From: Aminobacter sp. J41
GTDB lineage: Bacteria; Pseudomonadota; Alphaproteobacteria; Rhizobiales; Rhizobiaceae
DNA length: 64,000 nucleotides
NCBI RefSeq assembly: GCF_000526635.1
Contig: NZ_JAGL01000022.1
Span: 1 to 64,000, forward strand
Direction of reading: 5' to 3'
The notes beneath the pieces were generated by a model. That model saw only the letters and a list, made by a program, of their open reading frames with translations, did not search any database and was not told the origin of the DNA. Position 1 is the first letter of the stretch, and the number at the start of each line of letters is the position of its first letter. The translations under genes and the position numbers were made by a program. Below are positions 17,683 to 27,631 of the stretch, piece by piece.

Positions 17683-17900
17683 CCACCTGCATACAGCCGC
17701 GACAATCTGCCCATTGAGGGCGCTGATACTGGACAATTGCCCGGCAGGCGCATAGAAACCTTCGCCAAATGCAAGGGGGAATCCGCCAGCCACTGCCAGC
17801 TACCCAAGCAAGGGGTATCTGGAGATGGCGGGCAAAACGTGCGTCAGGGTGGCGCATGGGGTTCCTTCTGGCAGGAATAAGGCGAAAGGACCCTGTGCCC

Positions 17901-18464
17901 GTGAGCGCGAACGAAGCGACCGATCATAACCGCCGCGATTTTCTCTACATCGCTACCGGCATGGCTGGCGTGGTGGCCGTCGGCGGCGCCGCCTGGCCGT
18001 TTATCGACCAGATGCGCCCCGATGCTTCTACTCTGGCTTTGGCTACCATCGACGTCGATGTGTCGGGCATTGAGCCAGGCATGTCGGTGACCGCCAAGTG
18101 GCGTGGTAAGCCGATCTTCATCCGCAATCGTACGCCGGAGGAGATCGAGGCTGCCCGTGCCGTGCCGCTGGCGGAACTCAAGGATCCGGTTGCTCGCAAC
18201 GCGAATCTTGACCCGAGCGCCGAGGCAACCGACCAGGCCCGCTCCGCAGGCGAGGGCAAGGAAAACTGGCTCGTCATGATCGGCTCGTGCACCCATCTGG
18301 GCTGCGTGCCGCTCGGCCAGTCTGGCGATTTCGGCGGCTGGTTCTGCCCGTGCCACGGCTCGCACTATGACACCGCTGGTCGTATCCGCGTCGGGCCGGC
18401 TCCGCAGAACCTGGCGGTTCCGACCTTCCAATTCATTTCCGACACGGTCATCCGGATCGGTTGA
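17901..18464 (+). CDS. petA: Ubiquinol-cytochrome c reductase, Rieske iron-sulfur subunit
   Basis: This 187-residue Rieske subunit of the bc1 complex is exported by Tat and stays membrane-anchored: RRDFLY at 11-16 precedes a hydrophobic anchor at about 17-35. The 2Fe-2S ligands are in CTHLGC (Cys130, His132) and CPCHGS (Cys149, His152), with disulfide partners Cys135 and Cys151. It passes electrons from ubiquinol to cytochrome c1. The start is ambiguous between GTG 17895 and GTG 17901 behind GAAAGGA; 17901 gives the usual [14 protein letters not shown] form. It is the first gene of petABC. Confidence 0.96.
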   Translation: MSANEATDHNRRDFLYIATGMAGVVAVGGAAWPFIDQMRPDASTLALATIDVDVSGIEPGMSVTAKWRGKPIFIRNRTPEEIEAARAVPLAELKDPVARNANLDPSAEATDQARSAGEGKENWLVMIGSCTHLGCVPLGQSGDFGGWFCPCHGSHYDTAGRIRVGPAPQNLAVPTFQFISDTVIRIG

Positions 18465-18486
18465 GTTTTTAAGAGAGCAATAGACC

Positions 18487-19779
18487 ATGAGCGGTGGACA
18501 CTCGACCTATTCGCCCAAGACCGGTATCGAACGCTGGATCGACGCCCGTATGCCGCTGCCGCGGCTCATCCACGATTCCTTCGTTTCCTATCCGGTTCCG
18601 CGCAATCTGAACTACGCCTACACCTTCGGCGGCATTCTCTCGCTGATGCTGGCGGTCCAGATCGTCACCGGTATCGTCCTGGCGATGCACTATGCCGCCT
18701 ACACGGGCCAGGCCTTCAACTCCGTCGAGCAGATCATGCGCGACGTGAACTCGGGCTGGCTGCTGCGCTACCTGCACGCCAACGGCGCGTCGATGTTCTT
18801 CATCGCCGTCTACATCCACATCTTCCGTGGTCTCTACTACGGTTCCTATAAGGCTCCGCGTGAGCTGCTGTGGATCCTCGGCGTCATCATCTACCTCCTC
18901 ATGATGGCAACGGCGTTCATGGGCTACGTGCTGCCCTGGGGCCAGATGTCGTTCTGGGGTGCAACCGTTATCACCGGCTTCTTCACCGCCATTCCGCTGG
19001 TCGGTGAGTGGATCCAGCAGCTGCTGCTGGGCGGCTTCGCCGTCGACAACCCGACGCTGAACCGCTTCTTCTCGCTGCACTACCTGCTGCCGTTCATGAT
19101 TGCAGGCGTTGTGATCCTGCACGTCTGGGCGCTGCACGTTACCGGCCAGACCAACCCGACCGGCATCGAGGTCAAGTCGAAGACTGACACCCTGCCGTTC
19201 ACGCCCTATGCGACCATCAAGGACGCATTCGGCATGGTCCTGTTCCTGATCCTGTTCGCCTACTTCGTCTTCTACATCCCGAACTACCTCGGTCACCCGG
19301 ACAACTACATCCCGGCTGATCCGCTGAAGACGCCTGCGCACATTGTTCCGGAGTGGTACTTCCTGCCGTTCTACGCGATCCTGCGTGCGATCACCTTCAA
19401 CATCGGGCCGATCGACTCGAAGCTGGGCGGCGTCCTAGCAATGTTCGGCGCGATCGCGGTGCTGTTCTTCGTGCCGTGGCTCGACACCTCGAAGGTCCGC
19501 TCGGCTGTCTACCGTCCGTGGTACAAGCTGTTCTTCTGGCTCTTTGCCATCAACGCCGTGTTCCTCGGCTGGCTGGGCTCGAAGCCGGCGGAAGGCATCT
19601 ACATTCCGCTGATGCAGGCCGCGACGGTGTTCTACTTCGCATTCTTCCTCATCATCATGCCGGTGCTTGGCCTGCTTGAGAAGCCGCGCCGCCTGCCGAA
19701 CTCGATCACCGAAGCCGTGCTCGAGAAGAACAAGTCGGCTGCGTCGCATCCCACGGTTTCCACTGAGGCCACGAGCTGA
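18487..19779 (+). CDS. petB: Cytochrome b of the bc1 complex
   Basis: This 430-residue polytopic subunit carries both b haems and the Qo and Qi quinone sites. Typical stretches are [21 protein letters not shown], the haem-ligand helices ([43 protein letters not shown]) and the Qo-site PEWY at 288-291. The length fits the alphaproteobacterial protein. It follows petA after 22 bases with AGAGAGCAAT before the ATG. Confidence 0.98.
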   Translation: MSGGHSTYSPKTGIERWIDARMPLPRLIHDSFVSYPVPRNLNYAYTFGGILSLMLAVQIVTGIVLAMHYAAYTGQAFNSVEQIMRDVNSGWLLRYLHANGASMFFIAVYIHIFRGLYYGSYKAPRELLWILGVIIYLLMMATAFMGYVLPWGQMSFWGATVITGFFTAIPLVGEWIQQLLLGGFAVDNPTLNRFFSLHYLLPFMIAGVVILHVWALHVTGQTNPTGIEVKSKTDTLPFTPYATIKDAFGMVLFLILFAYFVFYIPNYLGHPDNYIPADPLKTPAHIVPEWYFLPFYAILRAITFNIGPIDSKLGGVLAMFGAIAVLFFVPWLDTSKVRSAVYRPWYKLFFWLFAINAVFLGWLGSKPAEGIYIPLMQAATVFYFAFFLIIMPVLGLLEKPRRLPNSITEAVLEKNKSAASHPTVSTEATS

Positions 19780-19808
19780 TCGATCCGGTGCAGACAGGAA
19801 CATCAACC

Positions 19809-20636
19809 ATGAAAACTTTCCTTAAGGCACTGACGGTAGCTGGCATTGCGTTCGGGGCGGCAGGCGCCGCCCAGGCTGCCGATTATCCGCTCAAGAAGCC
19901 GGTCGAACAGGAATGGTCCTTCGCAGGCCCGTTCGGCACCTATGACAAGGGCCAGCTGCAGCGCGGCCTGAAGATCTACCGCGAGGTCTGCGCGTCCTGC
20001 CACGGCCTTGAGCGCGTCGCCTTCCGCAACCTGGCTGACCTCGGCTATTCGGAAGAGCAGGTCCGCGCGATTGCCGCGGAGTACGAGATCACTGACGGTC
20101 CGGACTCCTCGGGTGAGATGTTCACCCGCCCGGGTATCCCGTCCGACACGTTCCCGAACCCGTTCGCGAACGCCGAGGCCGCCGCTGCCGCTAACAACGG
20201 TGCTGCTCCTCCGGACCTGTCGCTGATCGCCAAGGCGCGCGCAGTGACCCGTGGCTTCCCGACCTTCGTCTTCGACATCTTCACCCAGTATGCCGAGGGC
20301 GGTCCGGACTACATCTACGCACTGCTGACGGGTTACGAGGATGCTCCGGAAGACCATCCGGTCCAGCCGGGCACCTATTACAACCCGCACTTCATCGCGA
20401 GCTCGGCGCTTGCGATGCCGCAGCCGATTACCGAGGGTCAGGTCACCTACGACGACGGCTCGCCGGAGACGCTGGATCAGTACTCTCGCGATATCTCTGC
20501 GTTCCTGATGTGGGCGGCCGAGCCGCACCTCGAGGCCCGCAAGAAGACCGGCTTCAACGTGATGGTGTTCCTGCTGATGTTCGCAGGCCTGATCTACCTC
20601 ACGAAGCGTAAGGTCTGGTCGAACGTCGAGCACTAA
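19809..20636 (+). CDS. petC: Cytochrome c1
   Basis: This 275-residue haem protein of the bc1 complex has a Sec signal peptide ending in AQA (residues 21-23), mature start ADYPLKKP, a haem-binding CASCH at 61-65, a likely axial Met in SSALAMPQPI, and a C-terminal membrane anchor (VMVFLLMFAGLIYLTKRKVW). I chose ATG 19809, which has AGGAA nine bases upstream, over an in-frame GTG at 19788. It accepts electrons from the Rieske subunit and reduces soluble or membrane cytochrome c. A strong terminator follows. Confidence 0.97.
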   Translation: MKTFLKALTVAGIAFGAAGAAQAADYPLKKPVEQEWSFAGPFGTYDKGQLQRGLKIYREVCASCHGLERVAFRNLADLGYSEEQVRAIAAEYEITDGPDSSGEMFTRPGIPSDTFPNPFANAEAAAAANNGAAPPDLSLIAKARAVTRGFPTFVFDIFTQYAEGGPDYIYALLTGYEDAPEDHPVQPGTYYNPHFIASSALAMPQPITEGQVTYDDGSPETLDQYSRDISAFLMWAAEPHLEARKKTGFNVMVFLLMFAGLIYLTKRKVWSNVEH

Positions 20637-20660
20637 GCCGTTCGAAACATTCGGAAGAAC

Positions 20661-20688
20661 AGGGCGGCACCTGCCGCCCTTTTCTTTT
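20661..20688 (+). terminator. Terminator of petABC
   Basis: An 8-bp stem (AGGGCGGC / GCCGCCCT) with a 4-base loop is followed by TTTCTTTT, 25 bases after the petC stop. Confidence 0.9.
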
Positions 20689-20732
20689 GCCGCCGATCAG
20701 GGCAATCATGTCCGGCAATCAGGGAAGCGCCG

Positions 20733-21278
20733 ATGTCCAACTCCGTCGAGGAAACTCTCCTTTCCGCCATTCGCACGATCTCCGACTATCCGAAGCCGGG
20801 AGTTCAGTTCCGCGATATTACGACCCTGCTGGGTGATCCGGCCGCGTTCCGGCTGGCAGTTGATGAGCTCGTAAAGCCCTATTCCGGGGCAGATATCGAA
20901 AAGATTGCGGGCATTGAGGCGCGCGGTTTCATCCTCGGCGGCGCGATGGCTCACCAGCTATCATGCGGCTTCGTGCCGATCCGCAAGAAGGGCAAGCTGC
21001 CGTTCGAGACCGTGCGCGTGGCCTACAGCCTGGAGTACGGCATCGACGAGATGGAGATGCACCGCGACGCGCTCGAGCCCGGCGAGAAGGTGATCATCGT
21101 CGACGATCTGATCGCCACCGGCGGCACCGCGGAGGCCGCCGTGAAACTGCTGCGCCAGATCGGGGCGGATATCGTTGCCGCTTGCTTCGTGATCGACCTG
21201 CCGGACCTTGGTGGGCGCAAGAAGCTCGAGGCGCTGGGCGTTCCGGTGCGAACGTTGATTGCCTTCGACGGCGACTGA
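20733..21278 (+). CDS. apt: Adenine phosphoribosyltransferase
   Basis: This 181-residue purine salvage enzyme converts adenine and PRPP to AMP. It shows the type-I phosphoribosyltransferase features: [14 protein letters not shown] at the N-terminus, [26 protein letters not shown], and the PRPP-binding [16 protein letters not shown]. The common rhizobial order petABC-apt is kept, although a terminator separates it from petC, so it probably has its own promoter. Confidence 0.97.
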   Translation: MSNSVEETLLSAIRTISDYPKPGVQFRDITTLLGDPAAFRLAVDELVKPYSGADIEKIAGIEARGFILGGAMAHQLSCGFVPIRKKGKLPFETVRVAYSLEYGIDEMEMHRDALEPGEKVIIVDDLIATGGTAEAAVKLLRQIGADIVAACFVIDLPDLGGRKKLEALGVPVRTLIAFDGD

Positions 21279-21280
21279 CG

Positions 21281-21307
21281 AAAAAGGCGGCCTTGAGCCG
21301 CCTTTCT
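21281..21307. terminator. Bidirectional terminator between apt and the MaoC genes
   Basis: A 7-bp stem AGGCGGC / GCCGCCT (21285-21291 and 21297-21303) has A5 on its left and TTCTTATT on its right, so it can terminate transcription arriving from either convergent gene. Confidence 0.85.
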
Positions 21308-21771
21308 TATTCCTGGACCAGGACGACGTTCTCGAAGCTGAGAACCTTGGTGCCGTCCTCGTTGTAGGCTTCGCCTTCAAGTGTCAGCAGGCGCCAGCCG
21401 GGCCGGGAGGCAAGTGACCGATGCGAGACGGCCTTGCGGGTAAAGGTGATCGTCTCGCCGGCGTAGACGGGCCGCAGCCACTTCAGGTTCTCGAAGCCGG
21501 GGGAGGGGCCGAATACCGGCCAGTCAGCCGTCCATAGGCCGTTCCGTCGCTCTTCTTCCTGTTGCAGGAGATTGTACTTCATCCAGTTTGCGCAGGTGTG
21601 CCAGCCCGAGGCGCACAGCGAGCCGAATACCGTGCCACGCGCCGCGTCCTCGTCGCTGTGGAATGGCTGCGGGTCAAATTTCTTGGCGAAAGCCTTGATC
21701 TCCTCGGCGGTGAAGGTGTGCGTGCCGAGAGTGACGGCCTCACCGATGCGGAGGCGCTCGTCGAAAGTCAT
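21307..21771 (-). CDS. MaoC-family dehydratase, downstream copy
   Basis: This 154-residue hot-dog-fold protein belongs to the MaoC/R-hydratase group. The signature FDPQPFHSDEDAARGTVFGSLCASGWHT contains the catalytic Asp and His region of (R)-specific enoyl-CoA hydratases. The start at ATG 21771 is fixed by an ATGA overlap with the upstream MaoC gene. It is a paralogue of that gene, and the two may act as a hetero-oligomer or on related acyl-CoA substrates. The pathway is not evident from context. Confidence 0.88.
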   Translation of the reverse strand: MTFDERLRIGEAVTLGTHTFTAEEIKAFAKKFDPQPFHSDEDAARGTVFGSLCASGWHTCANWMKYNLLQQEEERRNGLWTADWPVFGPSPGFENLKWLRPVYAGETITFTRKAVSHRSLASRPGWRLLTLEGEAYNEDGTKVLSFENVVLVQE

Positions 21772-22229
21772 GCTGCTGCCTCCCGCTTGAGGAACATTCC
21801 GGTATGCTTGCACTGCATGACCACGTCGCCGTTCTGGTTCGTCAGGTCATGGCGCACGGTGACGAAGCCGAGGTCAGGGCGCGAATTCGAAAGCCGTGTC
21901 GCCAGCACCGTCATCGTGCCGCGGAGGGTGTCACCGGCTAGCACCGGGCGCATCCAGCGCACATAGTCGATGCCGGGTGCGCCCTGGGAGGTCGAGTCGA
22001 GCAGGAAAGCGTCGCACATCAGGCGCATCAGCATCGCGCAGCTGTGCCAGCCGGAGGCGGCGAGGCCGCCCAGGATGGAGGCCTTGCCGGCTTGCTCGTC
22101 GAGATGCATCGGCTGGGCGTCGAACTCGGAGGCGAATTCGATGATCTCCTCCGCGGTGACGTGCTTCTCGCCGAGGTCGAGGGTCATGCCCTCCTGAAAA
22201 TTCTCGAACGCCCACTTCTTCGTGGTCAT
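21768..22229 (-). CDS. MaoC-family dehydratase, upstream copy
   Basis: This is a 153-residue MaoC/hot-dog hydratase-like protein. EFDAQPMHLDEQAGKASILGGLAASGWHS is the conserved hydratase segment, and the C-terminal half (VRWMRPVLAGDTLRGTMTV) is the second strand block of the fold. The start ATG 22229 has AGGA eight bases upstream and fits homologues (MTTKKWAFENF). It is translationally coupled to the second MaoC gene. A perfect 16-bp palindrome lies only 11 bases before the start codon, which suggests tight regulation by an unidentified dimeric repressor. Confidence 0.88.
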   Translation of the reverse strand: MTTKKWAFENFQEGMTLDLGEKHVTAEEIIEFASEFDAQPMHLDEQAGKASILGGLAASGWHSCAMLMRLMCDAFLLDSTSQGAPGIDYVRWMRPVLAGDTLRGTMTVLATRLSNSRPDLGFVTVRHDLTNQNGDVVMQCKHTGMFLKREAAA

Positions 22230-22239
22230 CTGCAAATCC

Positions 22240-22255
22240 TGTTCAAGCTTGAACA
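22240..22255. promoter_or_regulatory. 16-bp perfect palindrome, candidate operator of the MaoC pair
   Basis: TGTTCAAGCTTGAACA is perfectly self-complementary and lies just upstream of the MaoC start codon at 22229, next to the ribosome binding site. The size suits a TetR-, MarR- or GntR-type dimer. No such regulator gene is adjacent. Confidence 0.6.
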
Positions 22256-22402
22256 ATCAGTTTGCCGGATGCGGTAATGCATTGCAACCGGCGAAGGCCG
22301 TGCACTCTATCTGGCAGGGCGTGTGACAGGAAGGGGCAGGGAAGGTCCGCGGCCAGGCGCTGGAGCTACGGAGCGTTCTTGCTTGGGCTTTGGTCCCTAA
22401 AC

Positions 22403-22432
22403 GGAAAAGGCGGCCCGCAGGCCGCCTTGGTT
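22403..22432 (-). terminator. Terminator of ychF
   Basis: A 9-bp stem AAGGCGGCC / GGCCGCCTT (22407-22415 and 22420-22428) with loop CGCA is followed on the minus strand by a short T run (TTTTCC). It lies directly after the ychF stop. Confidence 0.8.
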
Positions 22433-22437
22433 CGCCG

Positions 22438-23541
22438 TCAGACGTTGAACTTGAAGAGCAGGACGTCGCCGTCCTGCACGACATATTCCTTGCCTTCGTC
22501 CCGGGCCTTGCCGGCCTCCTTGGCGCCGGCTTCGCCGCCAAGGGTGACATAGTCGTTGTAGGCGATCGTCTGGGCGCGGATGAAACCGCGCTCGAAATCG
22601 GTGTGGATCACGCCGGCAGCCTGCGGCGCCTTGGTACCCTTCACGATCGTCCAGGCGCGCGTCTCCTTGGGGCCTGCCGTGAAGTAGGTGATGAGGTCGA
22701 GCAGTTCGTAGCCAGCGCGGATCAGGCGGTCGAGGCCCGGTTCCTCGAGACCCATTTCGGTCAGGAATTCCTTCGCTTCCTCGTCCGGCAGCTGGGCAAC
22801 CTCGGCCTCGATCGCGGCCGAGATGATGACGGTGCGTGCGCCCTGCTCGGCGGCCATTTCGGCAACCTTCCTGGTGTGCTCGTTGCCGGTAGCGGCTTCC
22901 GCCTCTGCGACGTTGCAGACATAGAGGACCGGCTTGGAGGTGAGGAGGTTCAGGGTCTTGAGGATCGCAAGCTCCTCCGACGAGATGCCTTTGAGCATCA
23001 TGCGGACCGGCTTGCCGTTCTGCAGCAACTCCAGCGCCTGTTCCATGACCGGCAGGATGGTCAGCGCTTCCTTGTCCTTGCCGGTTGCGCGCTTGCGGAT
23101 CTGGACGATGCGGCGCTCGAGGCTGTCGAGGTCGGCGAGCATCAGCTCGGTCTCGACGGTCTCGGCGTCCGCGACCGGATCGATGCGGCCCTCGACGTGG
23201 GTGATGTCGTCGTCCTCGAAGCAGCGCAGCACGTGGACGATGGCGTCCACCTCGCGGATGTTGGCGAGGAACTGGTTGCCGAGGCCTTCGCCCTTCGATG
23301 CTCCGCGCACGAGGCCGGCGATGTCGACGAAGGAGATGCGGGTTGGAATGATTTCCTTGGAGCCGGCGACCTTGGCGATCTGCTGCATGCGCAGATCGGG
23401 AACCGCAACCTCACCGGTGTTCGGCTCAATGGTGCAGAAGGGATAGTTCGCCGCCTGCGCTGCCGCCGTGCGTGTCAGCGCGTTGAACAGCGTCGACTTG
23501 CCGACATTGGGCAGCCCGACGATGCCGCATTTGAAGCCCAT
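22438..23541 (-). CDS. ychF: Redox-regulated P-loop ATPase YchF
   Basis: This 367-residue protein is an Obg-related, universally conserved ATPase. It has P-loop GLPNVGKS at 9-16, switch FVDIAGLVRGASKGEGLGNQFL, and a C-terminal TGS domain (LITYFTAGPKETRAWTIVKGTKAP). Hydrophobic replacement in the NKxD region gives YchF proteins ATP preference; here the segment is YVCNVAEAE. It binds ribosomes and is implicated in stress responses and start-codon choice. A well-placed terminator follows. Confidence 0.96.
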   Translation of the reverse strand: MGFKCGIVGLPNVGKSTLFNALTRTAAAQAANYPFCTIEPNTGEVAVPDLRMQQIAKVAGSKEIIPTRISFVDIAGLVRGASKGEGLGNQFLANIREVDAIVHVLRCFEDDDITHVEGRIDPVADAETVETELMLADLDSLERRIVQIRKRATGKDKEALTILPVMEQALELLQNGKPVRMMLKGISSEELAILKTLNLLTSKPVLYVCNVAEAEAATGNEHTRKVAEMAAEQGARTVIISAAIEAEVAQLPDEEAKEFLTEMGLEEPGLDRLIRAGYELLDLITYFTAGPKETRAWTIVKGTKAPQAAGVIHTDFERGFIRAQTIAYNDYVTLGGEAGAKEAGKARDEGKEYVVQDGDVLLFKFNV

Positions 23542-23614
23542 GATCTGGTCCTGTCAGGTGATGGAAAATTGAGACAGGCTATGGGCGATAGGGGGGCGGA
23601 TCGTCAACCCCTCG

Positions 23615-24205
23615 TCAGGTCGCAAGGCTCCAGAGCAGCCAAATCGCGCCGCCCAGAACGACGAGTCCCAGCAAGGCGAGCAGCCCGTCACGTGCCAGCA
23701 TCGCCAGTGCAAACAGGGCAATGGCAGCGGCGATGATCGTCGCCGACATCGGCACCAGCTCAAGCGCCGGGACCATCAAAGCAAGGGTAAAGCACAGCAG
23801 CGCCCAGAGGCGATCGAACGGCGCGACGACCAGAGCCGAGAGGCGGCGGTCGATGACGCCATCGACAACCCTCGCGGGGCGGTTGAGCCAGGAAACAATC
23901 TGATCGATCCGGCTGCTGGGCAGGGTGGCGCGCAGGATGAAGTCGGGCAGCCACAGTTTCTCACGCGCAATCATCATCTGGACGGCGGTGAGGGCAATCG
24001 CGACCGCACAGATGGTCGCCACGCCGAAGATTGCCGTCAGCGGCGAGATCATGATGAGGGCAGGCAGGAGGATCAGCGGCGGGAACGCGCCATCGCCGAT
24101 GCGGTCGACCACATCGGCGAGGGAAACCCGGTCGGCGCCTTTTGCCGCGTCTTCGACGCAGTCGAGCACCTCGACGACCGATTCAGGACTGCTGTTGTTC
24201 TCCAT
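23615..24205 (-). CDS. exoD: ExoD-family membrane protein
   Basis: This 196-residue integral membrane protein belongs to the ExoD family, named after a Rhizobium locus needed for normal exopolysaccharide and alkali tolerance. It shows the family start VSLADVVDRIGDGAFPPLILLPALIMISPL, then TAVQMMIAREKLWLPDFI, and at least four hydrophobic segments (about 45-85 and 140-195). I start it at ATG 24205; an in-frame TTG nine codons upstream is less likely. It stands alone between ychF and the reductase gene. The biochemical role of the family is unresolved. Confidence 0.87.
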   Translation of the reverse strand: MENNSSPESVVEVLDCVEDAAKGADRVSLADVVDRIGDGAFPPLILLPALIMISPLTAIFGVATICAVAIALTAVQMMIAREKLWLPDFILRATLPSSRIDQIVSWLNRPARVVDGVIDRRLSALVVAPFDRLWALLCFTLALMVPALELVPMSATIIAAAIALFALAMLARDGLLALLGLVVLGGAIWLLWSLAT

Positions 24206-24243
24206 GCCGCAGAAAGGCTCCGAGGCGCACAAGGTTCCAGCGG

Positions 24244-24780
24244 TCAGGCGTCTCGCTTGACCCTGTAGCGCGAATGGATTGCCCCGTTTGCAAGCGGCTT
24301 GGCGAAGTCGAGGTCGAGCCAGACGTCGCGCCCTGGATGTCCGAAGGCCGGAAGGCCCTTGCCGAGGATCACCGGGATGGTGCCGATCTCGATCGTGTCG
24401 AGGAGACCGTCGCGCAGGAACTGTTGGACGAGGTCGCCGCCGCCAAACAGCCAGATGCGCCCAGCCGCTCCGCGTTCACGAAGGTTCGCGAGCAGATCGG
24501 CAGGCGAGCCGGATAACGCCTGGACGCCCTCCGGCGCATCCTCAATTGCACGGCTGGTGGCGACGGTGACGGGCCAGCGGCCGTAGTCCCATCTGCCGCC
24601 GCCGCGCGCAGCCTCGTAGGAGCCGCGGCCCATGACGATACCGCTTAGCGAGTCGAGAAAGCTGTCGAAGTCGTAGTCCGCGTCGGCCGGATAATTATCA
24701 AGCCAGTCAAACGCCCCGTCGGGTCTCGCGATGAAGCCATCGAGGCTCATTGCGAACATGTAGATGACATCGTTGCTCAT
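24244..24780 (-). CDS. Dihydrofolate-reductase-fold (RibD_C) reductase
   Basis: This 178-residue protein has the DHFR/RibD C-terminal fold: YMFAMSLDGFIARPDGAFDWL at the N-terminus, GIVMGRGSYEA, and GRIWLFGGGDLVQQFL. These proteins are NADPH-dependent reductases of unassigned substrate, often called DHFR family. The start is ambiguous: GTG 24792 overlaps the pth stop (GTGA), but AAGGAG abuts it, so the ATG at 24780 with 12-base spacing is preferred. Either way it is probably co-transcribed with pth. Confidence 0.85.
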   Translation of the reverse strand: MSNDVIYMFAMSLDGFIARPDGAFDWLDNYPADADYDFDSFLDSLSGIVMGRGSYEAARGGGRWDYGRWPVTVATSRAIEDAPEGVQALSGSPADLLANLRERGAAGRIWLFGGGDLVQQFLRDGLLDTIEIGTIPVILGKGLPAFGHPGRDVWLDLDFAKPLANGAIHSRYRVKRDA

Positions 24781-24788
24781 GGCAGGAA

Positions 24789-25508
24789 TCACTCCTTGTT
24801 GCCAAAGAGCTTCCTTAGCATCTCGGCCATCGGGCCTTTGTCAGGAATGTTCATCGCCGGCTTTTGCGGGCGTGCCTGGCGGATGTGGCTCTGTCCCTTC
24901 GGCTCAGGCTTTTTCTCCGGCTTTGCCGGTGATGGCTCCGAGCCGCGCAGGGCGATGGCCAGCTTGCTCATGAAGCCGTTGTCGTCACCGGCGACCAGCT
25001 TGTCGATCTCGGCGGCGATCGCCTCGAGCAGGGGATCCAGCCATTCGTGGTCGGCCTTGGCGAAGTCTCCGAGGACATGGTGCGTCACCATTTCCTTGAT
25101 GCCCGGATGGCCGATGCCGATGCGAACGCGGCGGTATTCCTTGCCGCAATGCGCGTCGATGGAGCGGATGCCGTTATGGCCGCCTGCGCCGCCGCCCGTC
25201 TTCACGCGGACCTTGCCGGGCGGCAGGTCGAGTTCGTCGTAAAGGACGATCAGCTGCGACGGTTCGATCTTGTGGAAGCGCATGGCTTCGCCGACCGACT
25301 GGCCGGACAGGTTCATGAAAGTCTGCGGCTTGAGCAGCAACACCTTCTCGCCGCCGATGCGCCCTTCGGCGACAAGCCCCTGGAACTTCTTCGACCAGGG
25401 AGAAAACGAATGGCGGTGGGCAATCGCGTCCACCGCCATGAAGCCGACATTGTGCCGGTTGTTCTCGTATTTCGAGCCGGGATTGCCGAGGCCTGCAATG
25501 AGCAGCAT
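24789..25508 (-). CDS. pth: Peptidyl-tRNA hydrolase
   Basis: This 239-residue enzyme recycles peptidyl-tRNA dropped from ribosomes by cleaving the ester bond. The bacterial Pth signature is intact: [18 protein letters not shown] with Asn9 and His19, [13 protein letters not shown], and [12 protein letters not shown]. The catalytic domain ends near residue 190. About 45 extra residues, rich in Lys, Pro and Glu, form a basic disordered tail absent from the E. coli enzyme but usual in rhizobia. It follows rplY by 24 bases, the standard order. Confidence 0.96.
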   Translation of the reverse strand: MLLIAGLGNPGSKYENNRHNVGFMAVDAIAHRHSFSPWSKKFQGLVAEGRIGGEKVLLLKPQTFMNLSGQSVGEAMRFHKIEPSQLIVLYDELDLPPGKVRVKTGGGAGGHNGIRSIDAHCGKEYRRVRIGIGHPGIKEMVTHHVLGDFAKADHEWLDPLLEAIAAEIDKLVAGDDNGFMSKLAIALRGSEPSPAKPEKKPEPKGQSHIRQARPQKPAMNIPDKGPMAEMLRKLFGNKE

Positions 25509-25532
25509 GACGGTTCTCCCAGCCCGGGAGCC

Positions 25533-26150
25533 TTACTCTTCGCCTTCGGCGGCAGCAGCTTCCTCGCCTTCCTCAGACTTGAGGCCGGCCGGGGCTGCAA
25601 TCGTCGCGATGGTGAAGTCGCGGTCGGTGATGGTCGGCTGAACGCCTTCCGGAAGCTTGACCGCGGAGATGTGGATCGAGTCGCCGAGATCGGTACCGGC
25701 CAGATCAACCTCGATGAAGTCCGGGATCTTGTTGGCGGGGACGTGAGCTTCGATCTCGTGACGGACGATGTTCAGCACGCCGCCGCGCTTGATGCCGGCC
25801 GACTGCTCTTCATTGATGAAGCGCACCGGGATCTGCACCGTGACGGTGGTGTTCTTGCTGACGCGCAGGAAGTCGACGTGGATCGGGAAGTCGCGAACCG
25901 GATCAAGCTGGTAGGCCTTGGGGAGGACCTGAATCTTCTGACCGTCGACGTCGATCGTGGCGATCGTGGTCATGAACCCGCCGCCGTGAATCTTGTAGTA
26001 GACGTCCTTGTAGCTCAGCGCGATCGAGAGCGGAGCCTGCTTGTCGCCGTAGATGACGGCGGGGACTTTGCCGTTGCGACGCAGTGCACGGGCGGACCCC
26101 TTACCGACCGTATCGCGCGTCTCGGCCTTGAGCTCGTAGGTCTGGCTCAT
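25533..26150 (-). CDS. rplY: 50S ribosomal protein L25 / general stress protein Ctc
   Basis: This 205-residue long form of bL25 binds 5S rRNA. The N-terminal L25 domain ([29 protein letters not shown]) is followed by the TL5/CTC C-terminal beta domain ([33 protein letters not shown]) and an acidic tail ([14 protein letters not shown]). It is the first gene of the rplY-pth pair. The roughly 150 bases upstream should hold its promoter; no leader structure was recognised. Confidence 0.96.
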   Translation of the reverse strand: MSQTYELKAETRDTVGKGSARALRRNGKVPAVIYGDKQAPLSIALSYKDVYYKIHGGGFMTTIATIDVDGQKIQVLPKAYQLDPVRDFPIHVDFLRVSKNTTVTVQIPVRFINEEQSAGIKRGGVLNIVRHEIEAHVPANKIPDFIEVDLAGTDLGDSIHISAVKLPEGVQPTITDRDFTIATIAAPAGLKSEEGEEAAAAEGEE

Positions 26151-26308
26151 GGCATTTCCTTTCGTTTCAAAACTGGAGTGTTCCCGGGCTGGCCCGAAAA
26201 CGCCAAACCGGCCGTGTTGGGCACAGCCGATCCGCCCCGTGCTGCCTCCAAGGGTGTCTGCACGGGTGGCGGTGCTATAACCGAAGCGGCTCGCCGGTGC
26301 AACCTGAG

Positions 26309-27529
26309 TCAGGCATCAACCCGGCCGGAACGCAGTTCCTTCATCGACGGCAGGAATACCGTTAGCAGGCCGATCATCGGCAGGAACGAGCAGACCGAAT
26401 AAACCCACTCGATGCCCCTGACGTCCGCCAGGACGCCGAGCGCGGCTGCGCCCAAGCCACCCATGCCGAAGGACAGGCCGAAGAAGATGCCGCCGACAAG
26501 GCCGACTCGGCCCGGCAGCAATTCCTGCGCAAAGACCACGATCGCCGGGAAGGCGGATGCCAGCACCAGGCCGACGATCATCGTCAGCACGCCGCTCCAG
26601 AACAGGTCAGCATAGGGCAGGGCAAGCGTGAAGGGCAGCACGCCAAGGATCGAGACCCAGATGACGTTCTTGGCGCCGATGCGGTCGCCGATCGGGCCGC
26701 CGAGGATGGTGCCGACCGCAACCGCGCCGAGGAACAGGAACAGCATCATCTGCGCCTGCTGCACATCGAGCGAAAACTTCTCTATCAGGAAGAAGGTGTA
26801 ATAGCTGCTGATGCTCGCGAGATAGACGTTCTTGCTGAAGACGAGCAGCGTCAGGATCACCAGCGTCTGGACCACGCGCTTCTTCGACACCGGCAGTGTT
26901 TTGCTCGCCGCGGCCTTCTTGCCGTTGGCCTTCTGGTAGCGTCCGTACCAGTTGCCGACCTGGCGCAGAACGACCATCGAGATCAGCGCAAGGACAATGA
27001 ACCAGGCAACACTGGTCTGCCCGCGCGGCACGACAATGAAGGCCGCGAGGAGCGGGCCCAGCGCCGTACCAGTATTGCCGCCGACCTGGAACACCGACTG
27101 CGCGAGGCCGTAGCGTCCGCCGGACGCCATACGCGCAACGCGCGAAGCCTCGGGATGGAAGATCGCGGAGCCGATGCCAATGAGGCCGGCGCCGAGGATC
27201 AGCATCGGATAGGTCGTCGAAAAGGCGAGCAGCAGCAAGCCGCAGCAGGTCGAGGCACTGCTGACAGGCAGCGACTGAGGCATCGGCTTCTTGTCGGTGT
27301 AGAGGCCGATCATCGGCTGCAGAAGCGATGCGGTGAACTGGAAGGTGAAGGTGAGCAGGCCGATCTGCCAGAAGTCGAGGCCGTAGTCTGCCTTGAGCAT
27401 CGGATAGATGGCCGACAGCAGCGACTGCATCACGTCGTTGATGAAGTGGCAGAGGCAGACCGCTAGCAGAACGGGATAGACGGTACTCTCGGCGCGGGGC
27501 GCGCGGGCGCCAGCGGCAATGTCGGTCAA
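26309..27529 (-). CDS. MFS efflux transporter, Fsr (fosmidomycin resistance) type
   Basis: This 406-residue major-facilitator protein has about 12 membrane helices. The pattern [34 protein letters not shown], then [10 protein letters not shown] and [28 protein letters not shown], is that of the Fsr/YfnC efflux group that exports fosmidomycin and related compounds. The divergent AraC-type gene at 27632, with about 100 bases between the two starts, is a plausible regulator. The substrate is inferred from family only. Confidence 0.88.
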   Translation of the reverse strand: MTDIAAGARAPRAESTVYPVLLAVCLCHFINDVMQSLLSAIYPMLKADYGLDFWQIGLLTFTFQFTASLLQPMIGLYTDKKPMPQSLPVSSASTCCGLLLLAFSTTYPMLILGAGLIGIGSAIFHPEASRVARMASGGRYGLAQSVFQVGGNTGTALGPLLAAFIVVPRGQTSVAWFIVLALISMVVLRQVGNWYGRYQKANGKKAAASKTLPVSKKRVVQTLVILTLLVFSKNVYLASISSYYTFFLIEKFSLDVQQAQMMLFLFLGAVAVGTILGGPIGDRIGAKNVIWVSILGVLPFTLALPYADLFWSGVLTMIVGLVLASAFPAIVVFAQELLPGRVGLVGGIFFGLSFGMGGLGAAALGVLADVRGIEWVYSVCSFLPMIGLLTVFLPSMKELRSGRVDA

Positions 27530-27631
27530 GATCGGAGCTCCTCGCAGCTTCTTGCCCTAACGTCTACGAGCATTGCATGCGTACGTCCTTCGTGGTTTGG
27601 TCGATTTCTTACGCAAGTGGGCCACCGCAGC

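Noticed and set aside
22390-23736. 448-codon open frame antisense to ychF
   Set aside because: Asp/Gly/Val-rich shadow of a highly conserved gene.
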